64,000 bases of DNA from Bacillus sp. RO3 (GCF_012911895.1 NZ_JAAXCV010000021.1:1-64000), one strand, 5' to 3'; positions 7,810 through 17,349 are shown, counted from the stretch's first letter. Notes: generated from the sequence alone by a model not told the origin. Translations and numbers: made by a program.

Positions 7810-10194
7810 TTGGTTCGTAGAATTCAAAAAGCAGCAGTGTTAGGATCGGGTGTCATGGGTTCAGGAATTGCCGCTCATTTAGCAAATATAGGCATCCCGA
7901 CAATGTTATTAGATATCGTTCCAAGAGAATTGACCGACCAACATAAAGCAAAGGGACTGACAGAAGAGAGCAAGGCGTTTCGTAATGAATTTAGTGAAAA
8001 CGCTTTAAAAAAGCTTCTAAAGCAAAAGCCGGCTCCACTTACTTCTAAACAGAACCTATCACTTATTACAGCAGGTAACTTCGAGGATGATCTTAAACTT
8101 ATCGGGGATTGCGACTGGGTCATTGAAGTAGTCGTTGAGAACTTGGATATCAAGAAAAAAGTGTTCGAACAAGTCGAACGTTACCGTAAACCTGGAAGCA
8201 TCATTAGTTCCAATACTTCCGGGATTTCAATTGAAGCAATGTCGGAAGGGCGTACGGAAGACTTCCAGAAGAACTTCCTGGGGACTCATTTCTTCAACCC
8301 GCCACGCTACTTGAAGCTTCTTGAAGTGATTCCGACAAAAAACACAGATCCTGAAGTAGTAAGCTTTATGAAGACATTTGGTGAAGACGTACTTGGTAAG
8401 GGCGTTGTAATGGCGAAGGATACGCCAAACTTCATCGCGAACCGCATCGGTACGTATGGCTTGCTCGTCACAGTTCAGGAAATGTTGAAAGGCGGTTATT
8501 CTGTAGGTGAAGTTGATTCCATCACGGGACCAGCGATCGGAAGACCTAAAAGTGCCACTTTCCGGACGCTTGATGTAGTCGGACTTGATACATTCGCCCA
8601 TGTTGCGAAAAACGTTTACGACCAGGTCGATGGAGAAGAGCAAAAGGTGTTCGAAGTACCTGCATTCATGCGCAAAATGCTTGAAAATGGATGGCTTGGA
8701 AGCAAGAGCGGACAGGGCTTCTTCCTGAAACAAGGGAAAGAGATCCTGGAACTTAATCCTCAAACGATGGATTACCAACCGCGTCAGAAGCTTAAAACGG
8801 CTTCACTTGAAATGGCGAAAAATGAAAAAGGTTTAAAAAATAAAATAAAAACACTTGTGTATGCAAAAGATCAGGCAGGCACGCTTCTATGGAACATCGT
8901 GTCACCTGTCCTCACGTATTCCGCCCGTCTACACGGAGAAATTGCCGATGACATCGTAGCGATCGACCAGGCGATGAAATGGGGCTTCGGATGGGAAATG
9001 GGTCCATTTGAAACATGGGATGCAATCGGAGTCGAAAAGTCTGTGACCCGTATGAAGGAAGAAGGCCAGGAGGTTCCTGAGTGGGTGACAGGCATGCTTG
9101 AAGAGGGTCACTCCACTTTCTATAAAGAGGAAGACGGAGAACGCTTTTTCTATCATGGAGGAAGCTACCAGCCTGTCGAAAGAAATCCAAAGGCAATCGA
9201 CTTAAAGCTTCTAAAGAAGCAAGGAAAACTGATCAAGAAGAATTCAGGTGCAAGCTTGATTGATATTGGTGATGGAATCGCCCTTCTTGAATTCCACTCT
9301 CCAAATAACGCAATCGGATTGGACATCACTCAAATGATCACCTTCGCAGTGGACGAAGTGGAGAAGAACTATAAAGGTCTTGTAATAGGGAATCAGGGCA
9401 AGAACTTCTGTGTTGGAGCGAATCTTGCCATGATCCTCATGGAAGCACAAGATGACAACATATTTGAAATCGATATGGTCGTCCGCCACTTCCAACAAGC
9501 GATGATGAAAGTGAAATATTCATCCAAGCCGGTGGTAGCCGCTCCATTCGGCATGACCCTTGGTGGAGGAAGCGAGGTCTGCCTGCCGGCAGCCCACATT
9601 CAGGCTTCCATGGAAACATACATGGGCTTAGTCGAGGTCGGGGTCGGATTGATACCTGGAGGAGGCGGAAACAAAGAGCTGTACATGAAGCACTTGGCGA
9701 ATCTTCCGAATGGTGTGGAATTTGATCTTCAAAAAGTCGCCAATAAAGTATTTGAAACAATCGCCACAGCAAAAGTGTCTACTTCAGGGGACGAAGCAAG
9801 AGACAACAACTTCTTAAATAAGGCTGACGGTGTCAGTGTAAATAATGATCATCTGCTGTACGATGCAAAGCAGGCAGCACTTGCTCTATATGAAGGCGGA
9901 TATACGGCACCGATTCGCAGGAAGGTTCCGGTAGTTGGGGAAACAGGGTATGCAACCCTTCTTCTAGGAGCTCAATCGATGCTTCAATCAGGATTCATTT
10001 CAGAACATGATTTAATGATTGCGAAAAAGCTGGCATACGTCATTGCCGGAGGGAAAGTCCCATACGGTACCGAAGTAGATGAACAATATCTATTGGATCT
10101 TGAGAGAGAAGCATTCCTGAGTCTGATTGCACAGCCTAAATCACAGCAACGGATGCAGCACATGCTTGTAAAAGGAAAACCATTACGCAATTAA
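7810..10194 (+). CDS. fadN: 3-hydroxyacyl-CoA dehydrogenase / enoyl-CoA hydratase
   Basis: This 794-residue bifunctional enzyme performs the hydration and NAD-dependent oxidation steps of fatty-acid beta-oxidation. The Rossmann motif GSGVMGSG is at residues 12-19; the dehydrogenase domain contains FFNPPRYLKLLEVIP and DTPNFIANRIG. The C-terminal crotonase-type domain starts near residue 480 (LLEFHSPNNAIG, GKNFCVGANL). This order (dehydrogenase first) is that of Bacillus FadN. The start is TTG 7810 behind AAGGGGGAAA. First gene of fadN-fadA-fadE, under the FadR box. Confidence 0.93.
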   Translation: MVRRIQKAAVLGSGVMGSGIAAHLANIGIPTMLLDIVPRELTDQHKAKGLTEESKAFRNEFSENALKKLLKQKPAPLTSKQNLSLITAGNFEDDLKLIGDCDWVIEVVVENLDIKKKVFEQVERYRKPGSIISSNTSGISIEAMSEGRTEDFQKNFLGTHFFNPPRYLKLLEVIPTKNTDPEVVSFMKTFGEDVLGKGVVMAKDTPNFIANRIGTYGLLVTVQEMLKGGYSVGEVDSITGPAIGRPKSATFRTLDVVGLDTFAHVAKNVYDQVDGEEQKVFEVPAFMRKMLENGWLGSKSGQGFFLKQGKEILELNPQTMDYQPRQKLKTASLEMAKNEKGLKNKIKTLVYAKDQAGTLLWNIVSPVLTYSARLHGEIADDIVAIDQAMKWGFGWEMGPFETWDAIGVEKSVTRMKEEGQEVPEWVTGMLEEGHSTFYKEEDGERFFYHGGSYQPVERNPKAIDLKLLKKQGKLIKKNSGASLIDIGDGIALLEFHSPNNAIGLDITQMITFAVDEVEKNYKGLVIGNQGKNFCVGANLAMILMEAQDDNIFEIDMVVRHFQQAMMKVKYSSKPVVAAPFGMTLGGGSEVCLPAAHIQASMETYMGLVEVGVGLIPGGGGNKELYMKHLANLPNGVEFDLQKVANKVFETIATAKVSTSGDEARDNNFLNKADGVSVNNDHLLYDAKQAALALYEGGYTAPIRRKVPVVGETGYATLLLGAQSMLQSGFISEHDLMIAKKLAYVIAGGKVPYGTEVDEQYLLDLEREAFLSLIAQPKSQQRMQHMLVKGKPLRN

Positions 10195-10231
10195 ACAGCG
10201 TTTATACCATAAAAGAAAGCGGGGGAATTTC

Positions 10232-11410
10232 ATGCGCGAAGCAGTCATTGTAGCTGGTGCAAGAACACCAGTCGGAAAATCAAGAAAAGGATCACTAGCA
10301 CAGGTTCGACCAGATGATCTTGGAGCACTTGTTGTCAAAGAAACCCTCAAGCGTGCAGGAAATTATGAAGGCAACATTGATGATCTGATCATCGGATGTG
10401 CAATGCCGGAAGCTGAACAGGGATTAAATATGGCACGTAACATCGGTGGGCTTGCGGGCCTTCCCGATACGGTACCGGCCATCACGATCAACCGTTATTG
10501 TTCTTCCGGATTGCAATCCATCGCTTATGCGGCAGAAAAAATCATGCTGGGTCATTCTGATACAGCCATAGCAGGCGGAGCGGAATCCATGAGTCTCGTT
10601 CCCATGATGGGACACGTCGTACGTCCAAATGCCAAGTTGGCTGAACATGCACCTGAATATTATATGAGCATGGGTCATACGGCAGAGCAGGTAGCAAGGA
10701 AGTTTGGCGTATCCAGGGAAGATCAGGATGCATTTGCAGTAAGAAGTCACCAAAAAGCTGCAAAAGCAATCGAGGAAGGGAAATTCCAAGATGAAATCGT
10801 ACCGGTTGATGTACTTCATCGTTCAGTGAACGCTGATCATAAGCTCGTCGAGAAATCCTTCCAATTTTCAAAAGATGAGGGAGTGCGTGCTGAAACGAGC
10901 TCGGAAGTTCTCGCTAAATTACGCCCTGCTTTCAATGTGAAGGGGTCTGTAACGGCAGGGAATTCATCACAAACGAGTGATGGAGCGGCAGCGGTCATGG
11001 TCATGGACCGTGAAAAAGCCGGATCACTAGGACTTCAGCCTATGGCGAAATTCAGAAGCTTTGCAGTTGCGGGAGTACCACCCGAAATCATGGGAATCGG
11101 CCCAGTTGAAGCGATTCCAAAGGCATTGAAAATGGCGGGGCTTGAGCTTTCGGATATTGGATTGTTCGAGCTGAACGAAGCATTTGCTTCTCAATCCATC
11201 CAGGTCATCCGCCAACTGGGGTTAGACGAAGATAAAGTAAACGTAAATGGTGGAGCCATCGCTCTTGGTCATCCACTTGGTTGTACAGGTGCTAAGCTCA
11301 CCCTTTCTCTTGTACACGAAATGAAACGCAGAAATCAACAATTCGGTATCGTCACCATGTGCATCGGCGGAGGAATGGGTGCAGCAGGAGTCTTCGAATT
11401 AATAGGGTAA
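10232..11410 (+). CDS. fadA: Acetyl-CoA C-acyltransferase (thiolase)
   Basis: This 392-residue thiolase cleaves 3-ketoacyl-CoA to acetyl-CoA and a shortened acyl-CoA. The nucleophilic cysteine is C90 in NRYCSSGLQS; the C-terminal half has the conserved GGAIALGHPLGCTGA histidine loop and the second cysteine loop CIGGGMGAA. Full family length. It lies 37 bp after fadN with GCGGGGGA as ribosome site and continues into fadE. Confidence 0.94.
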   Translation: MREAVIVAGARTPVGKSRKGSLAQVRPDDLGALVVKETLKRAGNYEGNIDDLIIGCAMPEAEQGLNMARNIGGLAGLPDTVPAITINRYCSSGLQSIAYAAEKIMLGHSDTAIAGGAESMSLVPMMGHVVRPNAKLAEHAPEYYMSMGHTAEQVARKFGVSREDQDAFAVRSHQKAAKAIEEGKFQDEIVPVDVLHRSVNADHKLVEKSFQFSKDEGVRAETSSEVLAKLRPAFNVKGSVTAGNSSQTSDGAAAVMVMDREKAGSLGLQPMAKFRSFAVAGVPPEIMGIGPVEAIPKALKMAGLELSDIGLFELNEAFASQSIQVIRQLGLDEDKVNVNGGAIALGHPLGCTGAKLTLSLVHEMKRRNQQFGIVTMCIGGGMGAAGVFELIG

Positions 11411-11476
11411 TGCTGGTGGGAAGGACTTCATCCGAGGCCCTTTCTCACTCAAATTAAAATACTAGGAGGATTCGAA

Positions 11477-13261
11477 ATGGCGAATCAAACAGAAAAGTTA
11501 ATCAAAGGTGGAAGTTTCTTAATTGAAGATGTGACGTTTGAACAAGTTTTCACACCGGAAGAATATTCTGATGAACAAAAAATGATTGCCAAGACAACCG
11601 AGGATTACGTATTGAATGAAGTGGTCCCTGTCATCGAAAATCTTGAAAATCATGAATTCGATCATTCAGTGAGGCTGTTAAAAGAAGCAGGCGATCTTGG
11701 ACTTCTTGGAGCAGACGTTCCTGAAGAATACGGCGGATTAGGACTGGACAAAGTAAGCTCTGCCTTGATCGCGGAAAAAATGTCCCGTGCAGGCGGATTT
11801 TCCATCTCTCATGGAGCACACGTAGGAATCGGTTCCCTGCCGATCGTCCTTTTCGGTAACGAAGAGCAAAAGCAAAAATACCTTCCGCCACTTGCAACAG
11901 GGGAAAAGTTGGCTGCTTACGCATTGACTGAGCCAGGTTCAGGTTCTGATGCACTTGGTGCTAAAACGACAGCTAAGTTGAATGCTGAAGGCACACACTA
12001 TATCCTGAATGGTGAGAAGCAGTGGATCACCAACTCTGCCTTTGCTGATGTATTCGTCGTATATGCGAAAATCGATGGAGAACATTTCTCTGCATTTATC
12101 GTAGATAAAGATTTCCCAGGGGTTTCAACAGGACCTGAGGAAAAGAAGATGGGTATCAAAAGTTCATCCACACGTACATTGATTCTGGAGGATGCTGAAA
12201 TCCCGGTGGAAAATCTTCTTGGGGATGCAGGTAAAGGTCATATCATTGCCTTCAACATCCTGAACATCGGCCGTTATAAGTTGGGTGTAGGTGCTGTCGG
12301 AGCAAGTAAACGTGCCCTGGAAGTAACGGTACAGTACACAAATCAGCGCCAGCAGTTCAAAACACCGATTTCCGCTTTCAATCTGACGAAAGAAAAATTA
12401 GCGACAATGGCTTCAAAATTATACGCTGCTGAAAGCTCTGTTTACCGTACAGTAGGATTGTTCGAAGATCGTATGAGCAAGCTTACGGATGAAGAAGTAA
12501 AAAATGGAACCGAAGTGGCTAAATCGATTGCAGAATACGCAATTGAGTGCTCATTGAATAAATTCTTTGCAACAGAAGTTCTTGATTACGTTGTGGATGA
12601 AGGGGTTCAACTTCATGGTGGTTACGGATTCATGCAGGAATATGAAATCGAAAGAATGTATCGTGACTCCCGTATCAACCGTATCTTTGAAGGGACAAAT
12701 GAAATCAACCGCCTTCTGGTTCCGGGAACATACCTTCGTAAAGCCATGAAAGGCGAACTTCCACTCCTTCAAAAAGCACAGGCACTTCAAGAAGAGTTAA
12801 TGATGCTTATGCCTGAAGAGGTGGGCGATGAGCCGTTGGCACAAGAAAAGTATCTTGTGAAAAATGCTAAGAAAATCGGCCTCATGTTGGCTGGATTAGC
12901 AGCACAAAAATTCGGTAAAGCGCTTGAAAGAGAGCAGGAGATCCTTGTCAATATTGCAGATATCGTTTCAAACGCTTACGCAATGGAATCCGTTGTTCTT
13001 AGAACGGAGAAGGCGATCGATAAAGTAGGGGCAGAGAAAGCGAAGCAAAAGCTTCTTTACACACAGATCTTCTGTCAGGAAGCCTTTAACGAAATCGAAC
13101 AGCATGCAAAAGAAACATTAGTGGCAACGGAAACAGGTGACTCCCTGCGCATGATGCTTTCAGCACTTCGCAAATTCACCCGCCACACACCGATCAACGT
13201 GATTGCTACCAAACGTGAAGCATCAGAAAAACTGGTTGAAGCAGAAAAATATATCGTTTAA
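11477..13261 (+). CDS. fadE: Acyl-CoA dehydrogenase
   Basis: This 594-residue flavoprotein catalyses the first, FAD-dependent step of beta-oxidation. It shows the acyl-CoA dehydrogenase core: YALTEPGSGSDA (FAD binding), KQWITNSAFAD, QLHGGYGFMQEYEIERMYRD and RINRIFEGTNEINR. The extra ~170-residue C-terminal helical region is usual for the Bacillus FadE/very-long-chain type. Last gene of the operon, 66 bp after fadA, followed by a strong inverted repeat. Confidence 0.94.
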   Translation: MANQTEKLIKGGSFLIEDVTFEQVFTPEEYSDEQKMIAKTTEDYVLNEVVPVIENLENHEFDHSVRLLKEAGDLGLLGADVPEEYGGLGLDKVSSALIAEKMSRAGGFSISHGAHVGIGSLPIVLFGNEEQKQKYLPPLATGEKLAAYALTEPGSGSDALGAKTTAKLNAEGTHYILNGEKQWITNSAFADVFVVYAKIDGEHFSAFIVDKDFPGVSTGPEEKKMGIKSSSTRTLILEDAEIPVENLLGDAGKGHIIAFNILNIGRYKLGVGAVGASKRALEVTVQYTNQRQQFKTPISAFNLTKEKLATMASKLYAAESSVYRTVGLFEDRMSKLTDEEVKNGTEVAKSIAEYAIECSLNKFFATEVLDYVVDEGVQLHGGYGFMQEYEIERMYRDSRINRIFEGTNEINRLLVPGTYLRKAMKGELPLLQKAQALQEELMMLMPEEVGDEPLAQEKYLVKNAKKIGLMLAGLAAQKFGKALEREQEILVNIADIVSNAYAMESVVLRTEKAIDKVGAEKAKQKLLYTQIFCQEAFNEIEQHAKETLVATETGDSLRMMLSALRKFTRHTPINVIATKREASEKLVEAEKYIV

Positions 13262-13269
13262 TTGAGTAA

Positions 13270-13302
13270 AGGGACGGACCTCGTATGCAGAGGTCCGTCC
13301 CT
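13270..13302 (+). terminator. fad operon terminator (GGGACGGACCT repeat)
   Basis: The 12-bp stem AGGGACGGACCT/AGGTCCGTCCCT surrounds a 9-nt loop, followed by GTTTGTATTTT. The same stem recurs at 58661-58693. Confidence 0.8.
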
Positions 13303-13337
13303 GTTTGTATTTTCCATTTCCCCACCCCACATCATCC

Positions 13338-13390
13338 TTGACATCCGCCTTTTTATCCTTTACTATATGTTCAAAAGATTAAACGTTTAA
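13338..13390 (+). promoter_or_regulatory. Promoter with palindromic operator for SDR-arsR
   Basis: TTGACA (13338-13343), 17-bp spacer and TACTAT (13361-13366) form a good sigma-A promoter. A perfect 12-bp palindrome TTAAACGTTTAA (13379-13390), followed by a further TTAAAC half at about 13395, covers the early transcribed region. This is a natural place for the ArsR-family regulator encoded by the second gene to bind. Confidence 0.7.
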
Positions 13391-13425
13391 ATACTTAAAC
13401 ATTAAAGATAAGGTGGTAATCATAG

Positions 13426-14205
13426 ATGAACAAAACAGTGTTAATTACAGGCGCTTCCAGTGGAATCGGCTTACAATTCAGTCATAAGTTTGCAGGATCA
13501 GGTCATGATGTGATCCTAGTGGCGAGAAGCGGGGATAAGCTACGCACACTAGCAGAAGAAATGGAGGGCAAGTACGGAGTGAAGACATATGTTTTCACGT
13601 CAGACCTGTCCAAGCCGGATGCCCCAAAAAAATTATATGAAGAAGTAAAATCACAAGAGATTCATGTAGATATCCTGATTAATAATGCCGGGTTTGGCTT
13701 ATTCGGGGAATTTGAACAAACGGAACTATGGAAAGAACTTGATATGATCCAGGTGAATATTACAGCCCTGACAGAGTTAAGTAAATATTTTGGAAGGGAC
13801 ATGGTGACTTCGAAGCGGGGACAGATCCTGAATGTTGCGTCAACAGCCGCATTTCAGCCAGGTCCTTTAATGGCTGTTTATTATGCGACGAAAGCATATG
13901 TGCTTTCATTCTCAGAAGCACTGGCTAATGAGTGGGCTCCCCATGGTGTGAAAGTGAAAGCTTTATGCCCGGGTGCGACCAAGACAGGATTTAGTGATGC
14001 AGCCGAACTGCAATCTTCAAAGCTCTTCCAATCAGGGGTGATGAGTGTAGAAGAAGTGGTGGAGGAAGCTTATCAGCAAATGATGACCAAGAATAAGACC
14101 GTGATCGTCCCAGGATTAAAAAATAAAATGCTTGCCCAGTCCATCCGATTCATGCCAAGGAAAATGGTCACAAATATTGTTCGCAAGGTACAAGAACGGG
14201 TATAA
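13426..14205 (+). CDS. Short-chain dehydrogenase (DltE/YqjQ-like)
   Basis: This 259-residue classical SDR has the NAD(P) motif TGASSGIG (residues 7-14), NNAG (about 87-90), the catalytic Ser in NVASTAAF and the catalytic Tyr/Lys in YYATKAY. The substrate is unknown; the sequence type is the DltE/YqjQ-like group of carbonyl reductases. The ribosome site AAGGTGG is somewhat distant from ATG 13426. It shares a promoter with a downstream ArsR regulator 31 bp away, suggesting ligand-controlled expression. Confidence 0.85.
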   Translation: MNKTVLITGASSGIGLQFSHKFAGSGHDVILVARSGDKLRTLAEEMEGKYGVKTYVFTSDLSKPDAPKKLYEEVKSQEIHVDILINNAGFGLFGEFEQTELWKELDMIQVNITALTELSKYFGRDMVTSKRGQILNVASTAAFQPGPLMAVYYATKAYVLSFSEALANEWAPHGVKVKALCPGATKTGFSDAAELQSSKLFQSGVMSVEEVVEEAYQQMMTKNKTVIVPGLKNKMLAQSIRFMPRKMVTNIVRKVQERV

Positions 14206-14236
14206 TTGAATGTGAATGCATGGAAGGGAGAAGACT

Positions 14237-14539
14237 ATGGGTCAAAAAGCAATAGATACATTTCGTGCTTGTATTCCATTATTTCAAGCGCTGAGTGATC
14301 CTTATCGTCAGGACATAATTTTACTTCTTGCCGAACAAGAACCTCTTACGGTCAACCAGATAACTGAAAATTTAACATTATCCCGCCCTGCTGTCTCTCA
14401 TCATCTAAAAATTCTGAGAGAACAGCAGTTAGTCTCATTGGAACAAAAAGGAACGCAGCGGTTCTATTCTCTGGAACTGGATAATGCAACCGTCCTTCTC
14501 AAGGAATTGGTGGAAACGGTTGAAAATCACTGTGAGTAA
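14237..14539 (+). CDS. ArsR-family transcriptional regulator
   Basis: A 100-residue winged-helix protein with the ArsR recognition helix LSRPAVSHHLKILREQQLV and the wing KGTQRFYSL. There are no cysteine clusters of the metal-binding ArsR/SmtB type; only two Cys occur, so a metal is not the obvious effector and this may be an organic-ligand or redox sensor. Start 14237 is preferred because AGGGAGA precedes it. Probably represses its own SDR-arsR operon through the palindrome at 13379-13390 (inference). Confidence 0.8.
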   Translation: MGQKAIDTFRACIPLFQALSDPYRQDIILLLAEQEPLTVNQITENLTLSRPAVSHHLKILREQQLVSLEQKGTQRFYSLELDNATVLLKELVETVENHCE

Positions 14540-14634
14540 TGTTTCTTTCATGATGTAGTTGTCGATGTAAGTACCAGTTTGTCTGGAGGGGGTGATGCCC
14601 CCGATACAGGCATACGATGAAAGGTGGTGGAATC

Positions 14635-14991
14635 ATGTCGTTGTCTTTTTATTCTTATCCAAAGTGCGGCACATGCCGAAAAGCTAAGAAGTGGCTTGAA
14701 GATCAAGGGGTAGCTTTAAATGAAATACATATTATTGAAAATCCCCCATCTAAAGAAGAGCTTAAAAGCCTATATGAAAAAAGCGGATTGCCCCTCAAGA
14801 AGTTTTTTAATACGAGTGGGAAGAAATATCGTGAATTAGGCTTGAAAGAAAAAGTGAACTCGGCTTCTGATGAGGAATTATTGGAAATCCTTTCTACAGA
14901 CGGGATGCTCATCAAGCGTCCGATTGCAGCAGATGGAAACAAGGTGACAGTAGGATTTAAAGAAGAAACCTACGAAGAGACATGGAAGTAA
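14635..14991 (+). CDS. yusI: Spx/MgsR/ArsC-family protein
   Basis: A 118-residue thioredoxin-fold protein with CGTC (C11, C14) after the YSYPK strand, as in the Spx/MgsR and arsenate-reductase-like family. IKRPIAADGNKVTVGF near the C-terminus is the usual Arg-Pro cis-proline region. In B. subtilis yusI sits directly upstream of gcvH, as here. The start at 14635 has AAAGGTGGTGG. Whether it binds RNA polymerase or acts as a reductase is unknown. Confidence 0.82.
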   Translation: MSLSFYSYPKCGTCRKAKKWLEDQGVALNEIHIIENPPSKEELKSLYEKSGLPLKKFFNTSGKKYRELGLKEKVNSASDEELLEILSTDGMLIKRPIAADGNKVTVGFKEETYEETWK

Positions 14992-15119
14992 AATGTGCAC
15001 CATGAAGCCCTCATCATGGGCTTTGAAAAAGTTTCATCATTCACACTTAGTTTTCTTGCTTTTTCATTTACAAGTGTGTCAATATTAGGTTGTATAACTA
15101 GCATTTGGAGGGATAGAGA

Positions 15120-15503
15120 ATGAGTACACCGAAAGAACTTCGTTATTCAGAAGAACATGAGTGGGTCAAAGTTGAAGGGGAAAATGTACGCGTAGGAATC
15201 ACATCATTTGCACAGTCTGAACTTGGCGACATCGTATTTGTGGAGCTGCCAGAGGTTGGAGATGAAATCAAAGCGGACGAGCCATTCGGCAGCGTCGAAT
15301 CGGTTAAAACCGTTTCTGAGCTATATGCACCAGTATCAGGCAAGGTTGTAGAAGTGAATGAAGAGTTGACTGACAGCCCTGAATTCGTAAATGAATCACC
15401 TTATGAAAAAGCATGGATGATCGTAGTTGAACCTTCAGATGCTGGAGAAGTAGACAAGCTGATGACAGCTGAACAGTATGATGAAATGATTAATGAAGGA
15501 TAA
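15120..15503 (+). CDS. gcvH: Glycine cleavage system H protein
   Basis: A 127-residue lipoyl-carrier protein. The lipoylated lysine is K63 in [15 protein letters not shown]. It shuttles the aminomethyl group between the P, T and L proteins of the glycine cleavage system, and in Bacillus it also serves as the entry point for lipoate relay, linking it to lipA at 38186. No gcvT/gcvP is adjacent, as in B. subtilis. Ribosome site GGAGGG, followed by a strong terminator. Confidence 0.96.
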   Translation: MSTPKELRYSEEHEWVKVEGENVRVGITSFAQSELGDIVFVELPEVGDEIKADEPFGSVESVKTVSELYAPVSGKVVEVNEELTDSPEFVNESPYEKAWMIVVEPSDAGEVDKLMTAEQYDEMINEG

Positions 15504-15513
15504 GTCCTTCAGA

Positions 15514-15545
15514 AACACCTTGAGAATTTCTCAAGGTGTTTTTTT
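15514..15545 (+). terminator. gcvH terminator
   Basis: Stem AACACCTTGAGA/TCTCAAGGTGTT followed by a T run to 15545. Confidence 0.9.
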
Positions 15546-15601
15546 ATGATTTTGGGTACCATATGAGTACAGTTGTTTAAATAAAGAAAGGGTGCGCATA
15601 T

Positions 15602-15838
15602 ATGGTACTTGAGCCTAAAAAAATGGATGTAACCAATAGAGTGACAGGTAAACTGAAAGATGGTGAAGTAGAATTATTTTTGGACAATCAACCAATCGGC
15701 AGAATGGCCTTGCCTCTTGATGGATTGAAAATGGAGCCGAACTTTGAAGCAAAAGAAAATAAAATATATCAAAGCTATACTTCCACAGAAGGACATGATG
15801 CAAGATATACAGACTGTGATGAAGGTGGCTGGTGTTAG
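15602..15838 (+). CDS. yusG: YusG-like protein (DUF2553)
   Basis: A 78-residue protein with no signal peptide. Its position right after gcvH and its sequence (VTGKLKDGEVELFLDNQPIG, ending TDCDEGGWC) fit YusG/DUF2553. A C-terminal acidic/Cys cluster (C73, C78) might bind metal; this is speculation. Function unknown. Ribosome site AAGAAAGGGTG. A hairpin follows directly. Confidence 0.75.
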   Translation: MVLEPKKMDVTNRVTGKLKDGEVELFLDNQPIGRMALPLDGLKMEPNFEAKENKIYQSYTSTEGHDARYTDCDEGGWC

Positions 15839-15847
15839 CCTGAAACG

Positions 15848-15873
15848 TGCCAGATTCGATCATGAATCTGGCA
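15848..15873 (+). terminator. Hairpin after yusG
   Basis: The 10-bp stem TGCCAGATTC/GAATCTGGCA with a 6-nt loop is followed by CTGTGTCTAT, so there is little U tract. Confidence 0.55.
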
Positions 15874-16016
15874 CTGTGTCTATAATTGCGACAATTAGGC
15901 AAACAACTTGCGCTTTATTTTGTAAACATGAGAAAATATAAGTAGAAAGTGGACATCATCTCTTGTTATTTGAATATACTATCGTAATCTTATTTATGAA
16001 AGATAAGGTGATGATC

Positions 16017-16376
16017 ATGATGGAAATAGACGAAAAAGTAATCATTGTCGAAGGAACCACTGACAAACGAAAAGTAAAAGATATTATTAAAGAACCGATT
16101 GAAATTATTTGTACAAATGGAACCATCAGTATTACAAAAATGGACGAACTGATCGATGCATTTTTGGAAAGAGATGTCTATATACTCGTTGATGCGGATG
16201 ATGCAGGTGAAAAATTACGGAAGCAATTCAAGCGTGAATTTCCAGAGGCTGAACATTTATACATTGACAGAATGTACAAGGAAGTGGCTGCAGCACCGGA
16301 GTATCACCTTGCGTCAGTGCTTATCGGAGCGAATATAGACGTTCATAAAGAATACCTGGGAAAAAGGATGATCTAG
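16017..16376 (+). CDS. yusF: Toprim-domain protein
   Basis: A 119-residue stand-alone Toprim domain. The invariant Glu-Gly is at VIIVEGTTDK and the Asp-x-Asp acidic pair at LVDADDAGEK, both needed for Mg2+ binding in topoisomerase/primase/RNase M5-type enzymes. It resembles small Toprim proteins related to RNase M5. AAGGTG upstream fits ATG 16017; neighbouring ATG codons at 16011 and 16020 are alternatives. It is followed by yusE after two bases, so they are one transcript. Confidence 0.82.
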   Translation: MMEIDEKVIIVEGTTDKRKVKDIIKEPIEIICTNGTISITKMDELIDAFLERDVYILVDADDAGEKLRKQFKREFPEAEHLYIDRMYKEVAAAPEYHLASVLIGANIDVHKEYLGKRMI

Positions 16377-16378
16377 TT

Positions 16379-16696
16379 TTGATAGAGGTAAGCAGCACCG
16401 GAGCAGTAAATCAATCGATAGAAGACCATACCCTTGAAGCGGTTTACCTTTATACACCGATGTGTGGTACATGTCAGGTTGCGAGTAAGATGATGGACGT
16501 GGTGGAAAAGCTTCCACAATCGTTTCATTTTGTGAAGGCGAATTTGAATTACTTGCCGGAATTCGCAGAAAAGCAATCCATTGAAAGTGTACCTTGTCTG
16601 CTTTTATTCAAAGATGGCGTTGAAAAGGAACGAATTTATGCTTTTCAATCTGTACCGTTTCTTTATGAATCATTAAACAAAATCGCGAATGAATAG
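16379..16696 (+). CDS. yusE: Thioredoxin-like protein
   Basis: A 105-residue thioredoxin-fold protein with the redox motif CGTC (C29, C32) after YLYTPM and the cis-Pro loop ESVPCLLLFKDG. It starts with TTG 16379, two bases after the yusF stop, using the AAAGGATG inside the end of yusF. The tight coupling with a Toprim protein is conserved in B. subtilis. Probably a cytosolic thiol oxidoreductase. Confidence 0.85.
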   Translation: MIEVSSTGAVNQSIEDHTLEAVYLYTPMCGTCQVASKMMDVVEKLPQSFHFVKANLNYLPEFAEKQSIESVPCLLLFKDGVEKERIYAFQSVPFLYESLNKIANE

Positions 16697-16704
16697 AGAG
16701 TAAA

Positions 16705-16731
16705 GAGACCTTTCCGAAGAAGGTCTTTTTT
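16705..16731 (+). terminator. yusF-yusE terminator
   Basis: Stem GACCTT/AAGGTC with a CCGAAG-type loop followed by six T. Confidence 0.85.
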
Positions 16732-16998
16732 GATGGCTGTTAAAAGGACTGATACATTTCTTCACTCTAACCGTTACATACATGATGAACAGACTTTGAA
16801 TGATTTTCCTTCCACAAACCTAGACATATTTCTTGGGAAATGTTGCGAATACCATCATTATTTGACTCATCATATACTGTCATCTTACTATTCGACATTT
16901 TGATTCCATTCGTTCAAAACATGTCGAGAATGTCTAAAAGGAAAAAATGCCTAAAAGTGGAATTTATACTATATAAACGTTTCACTGGGAGGGAAAAC

Positions 16999-17349
16999 AT
17001 GAGAATTTATTTAGAGGGATTAGTAGATCAGTGTCATTCAAGATACCACTTACAACTCTTGTTTCCAGACAACCCGTTTATTCTTTATTTTGAATGTGAA
17101 AATGATGCATACGGTGTTTCCATTTCCAGCAAGGGATGTACAGTATTAAATGATTTGAGTGAGGAACCGCATTTTGTCATTGAAGGATTGGAGGGCGAGA
17201 TGACCCCCCTTTTCACAGGAGAAGAACGATTGTCCCAACTGATTGAAGAAGGTGTGCTGGAAATTCGGGGAGGATATCGGCCCCTGTTATTTGTGGAATC
17301 CGTCCTTTGGCTTACCAAATCAAGAAGCAAAGAGCATATCGTAGTATAA
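16999..17349 (+). CDS. yusD: SCP2-like small protein
   Basis: A 116-residue protein matching YusD by position and by an SCP2-sterol-transfer-like layout (YFECENDAYGVSISSKGC, HFVIEGLEGEMTPLFTGEE). ATG 16999 follows GGGAGGG; a 53-residue longer frame has no ribosome site and is hydrophobic noise. Function unknown. It precedes the methionine transport operon but is separated from it by its own promoter. Confidence 0.7.
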   Translation: MRIYLEGLVDQCHSRYHLQLLFPDNPFILYFECENDAYGVSISSKGCTVLNDLSEEPHFVIEGLEGEMTPLFTGEERLSQLIEEGVLEIRGGYRPLLFVESVLWLTKSRSKEHIVV

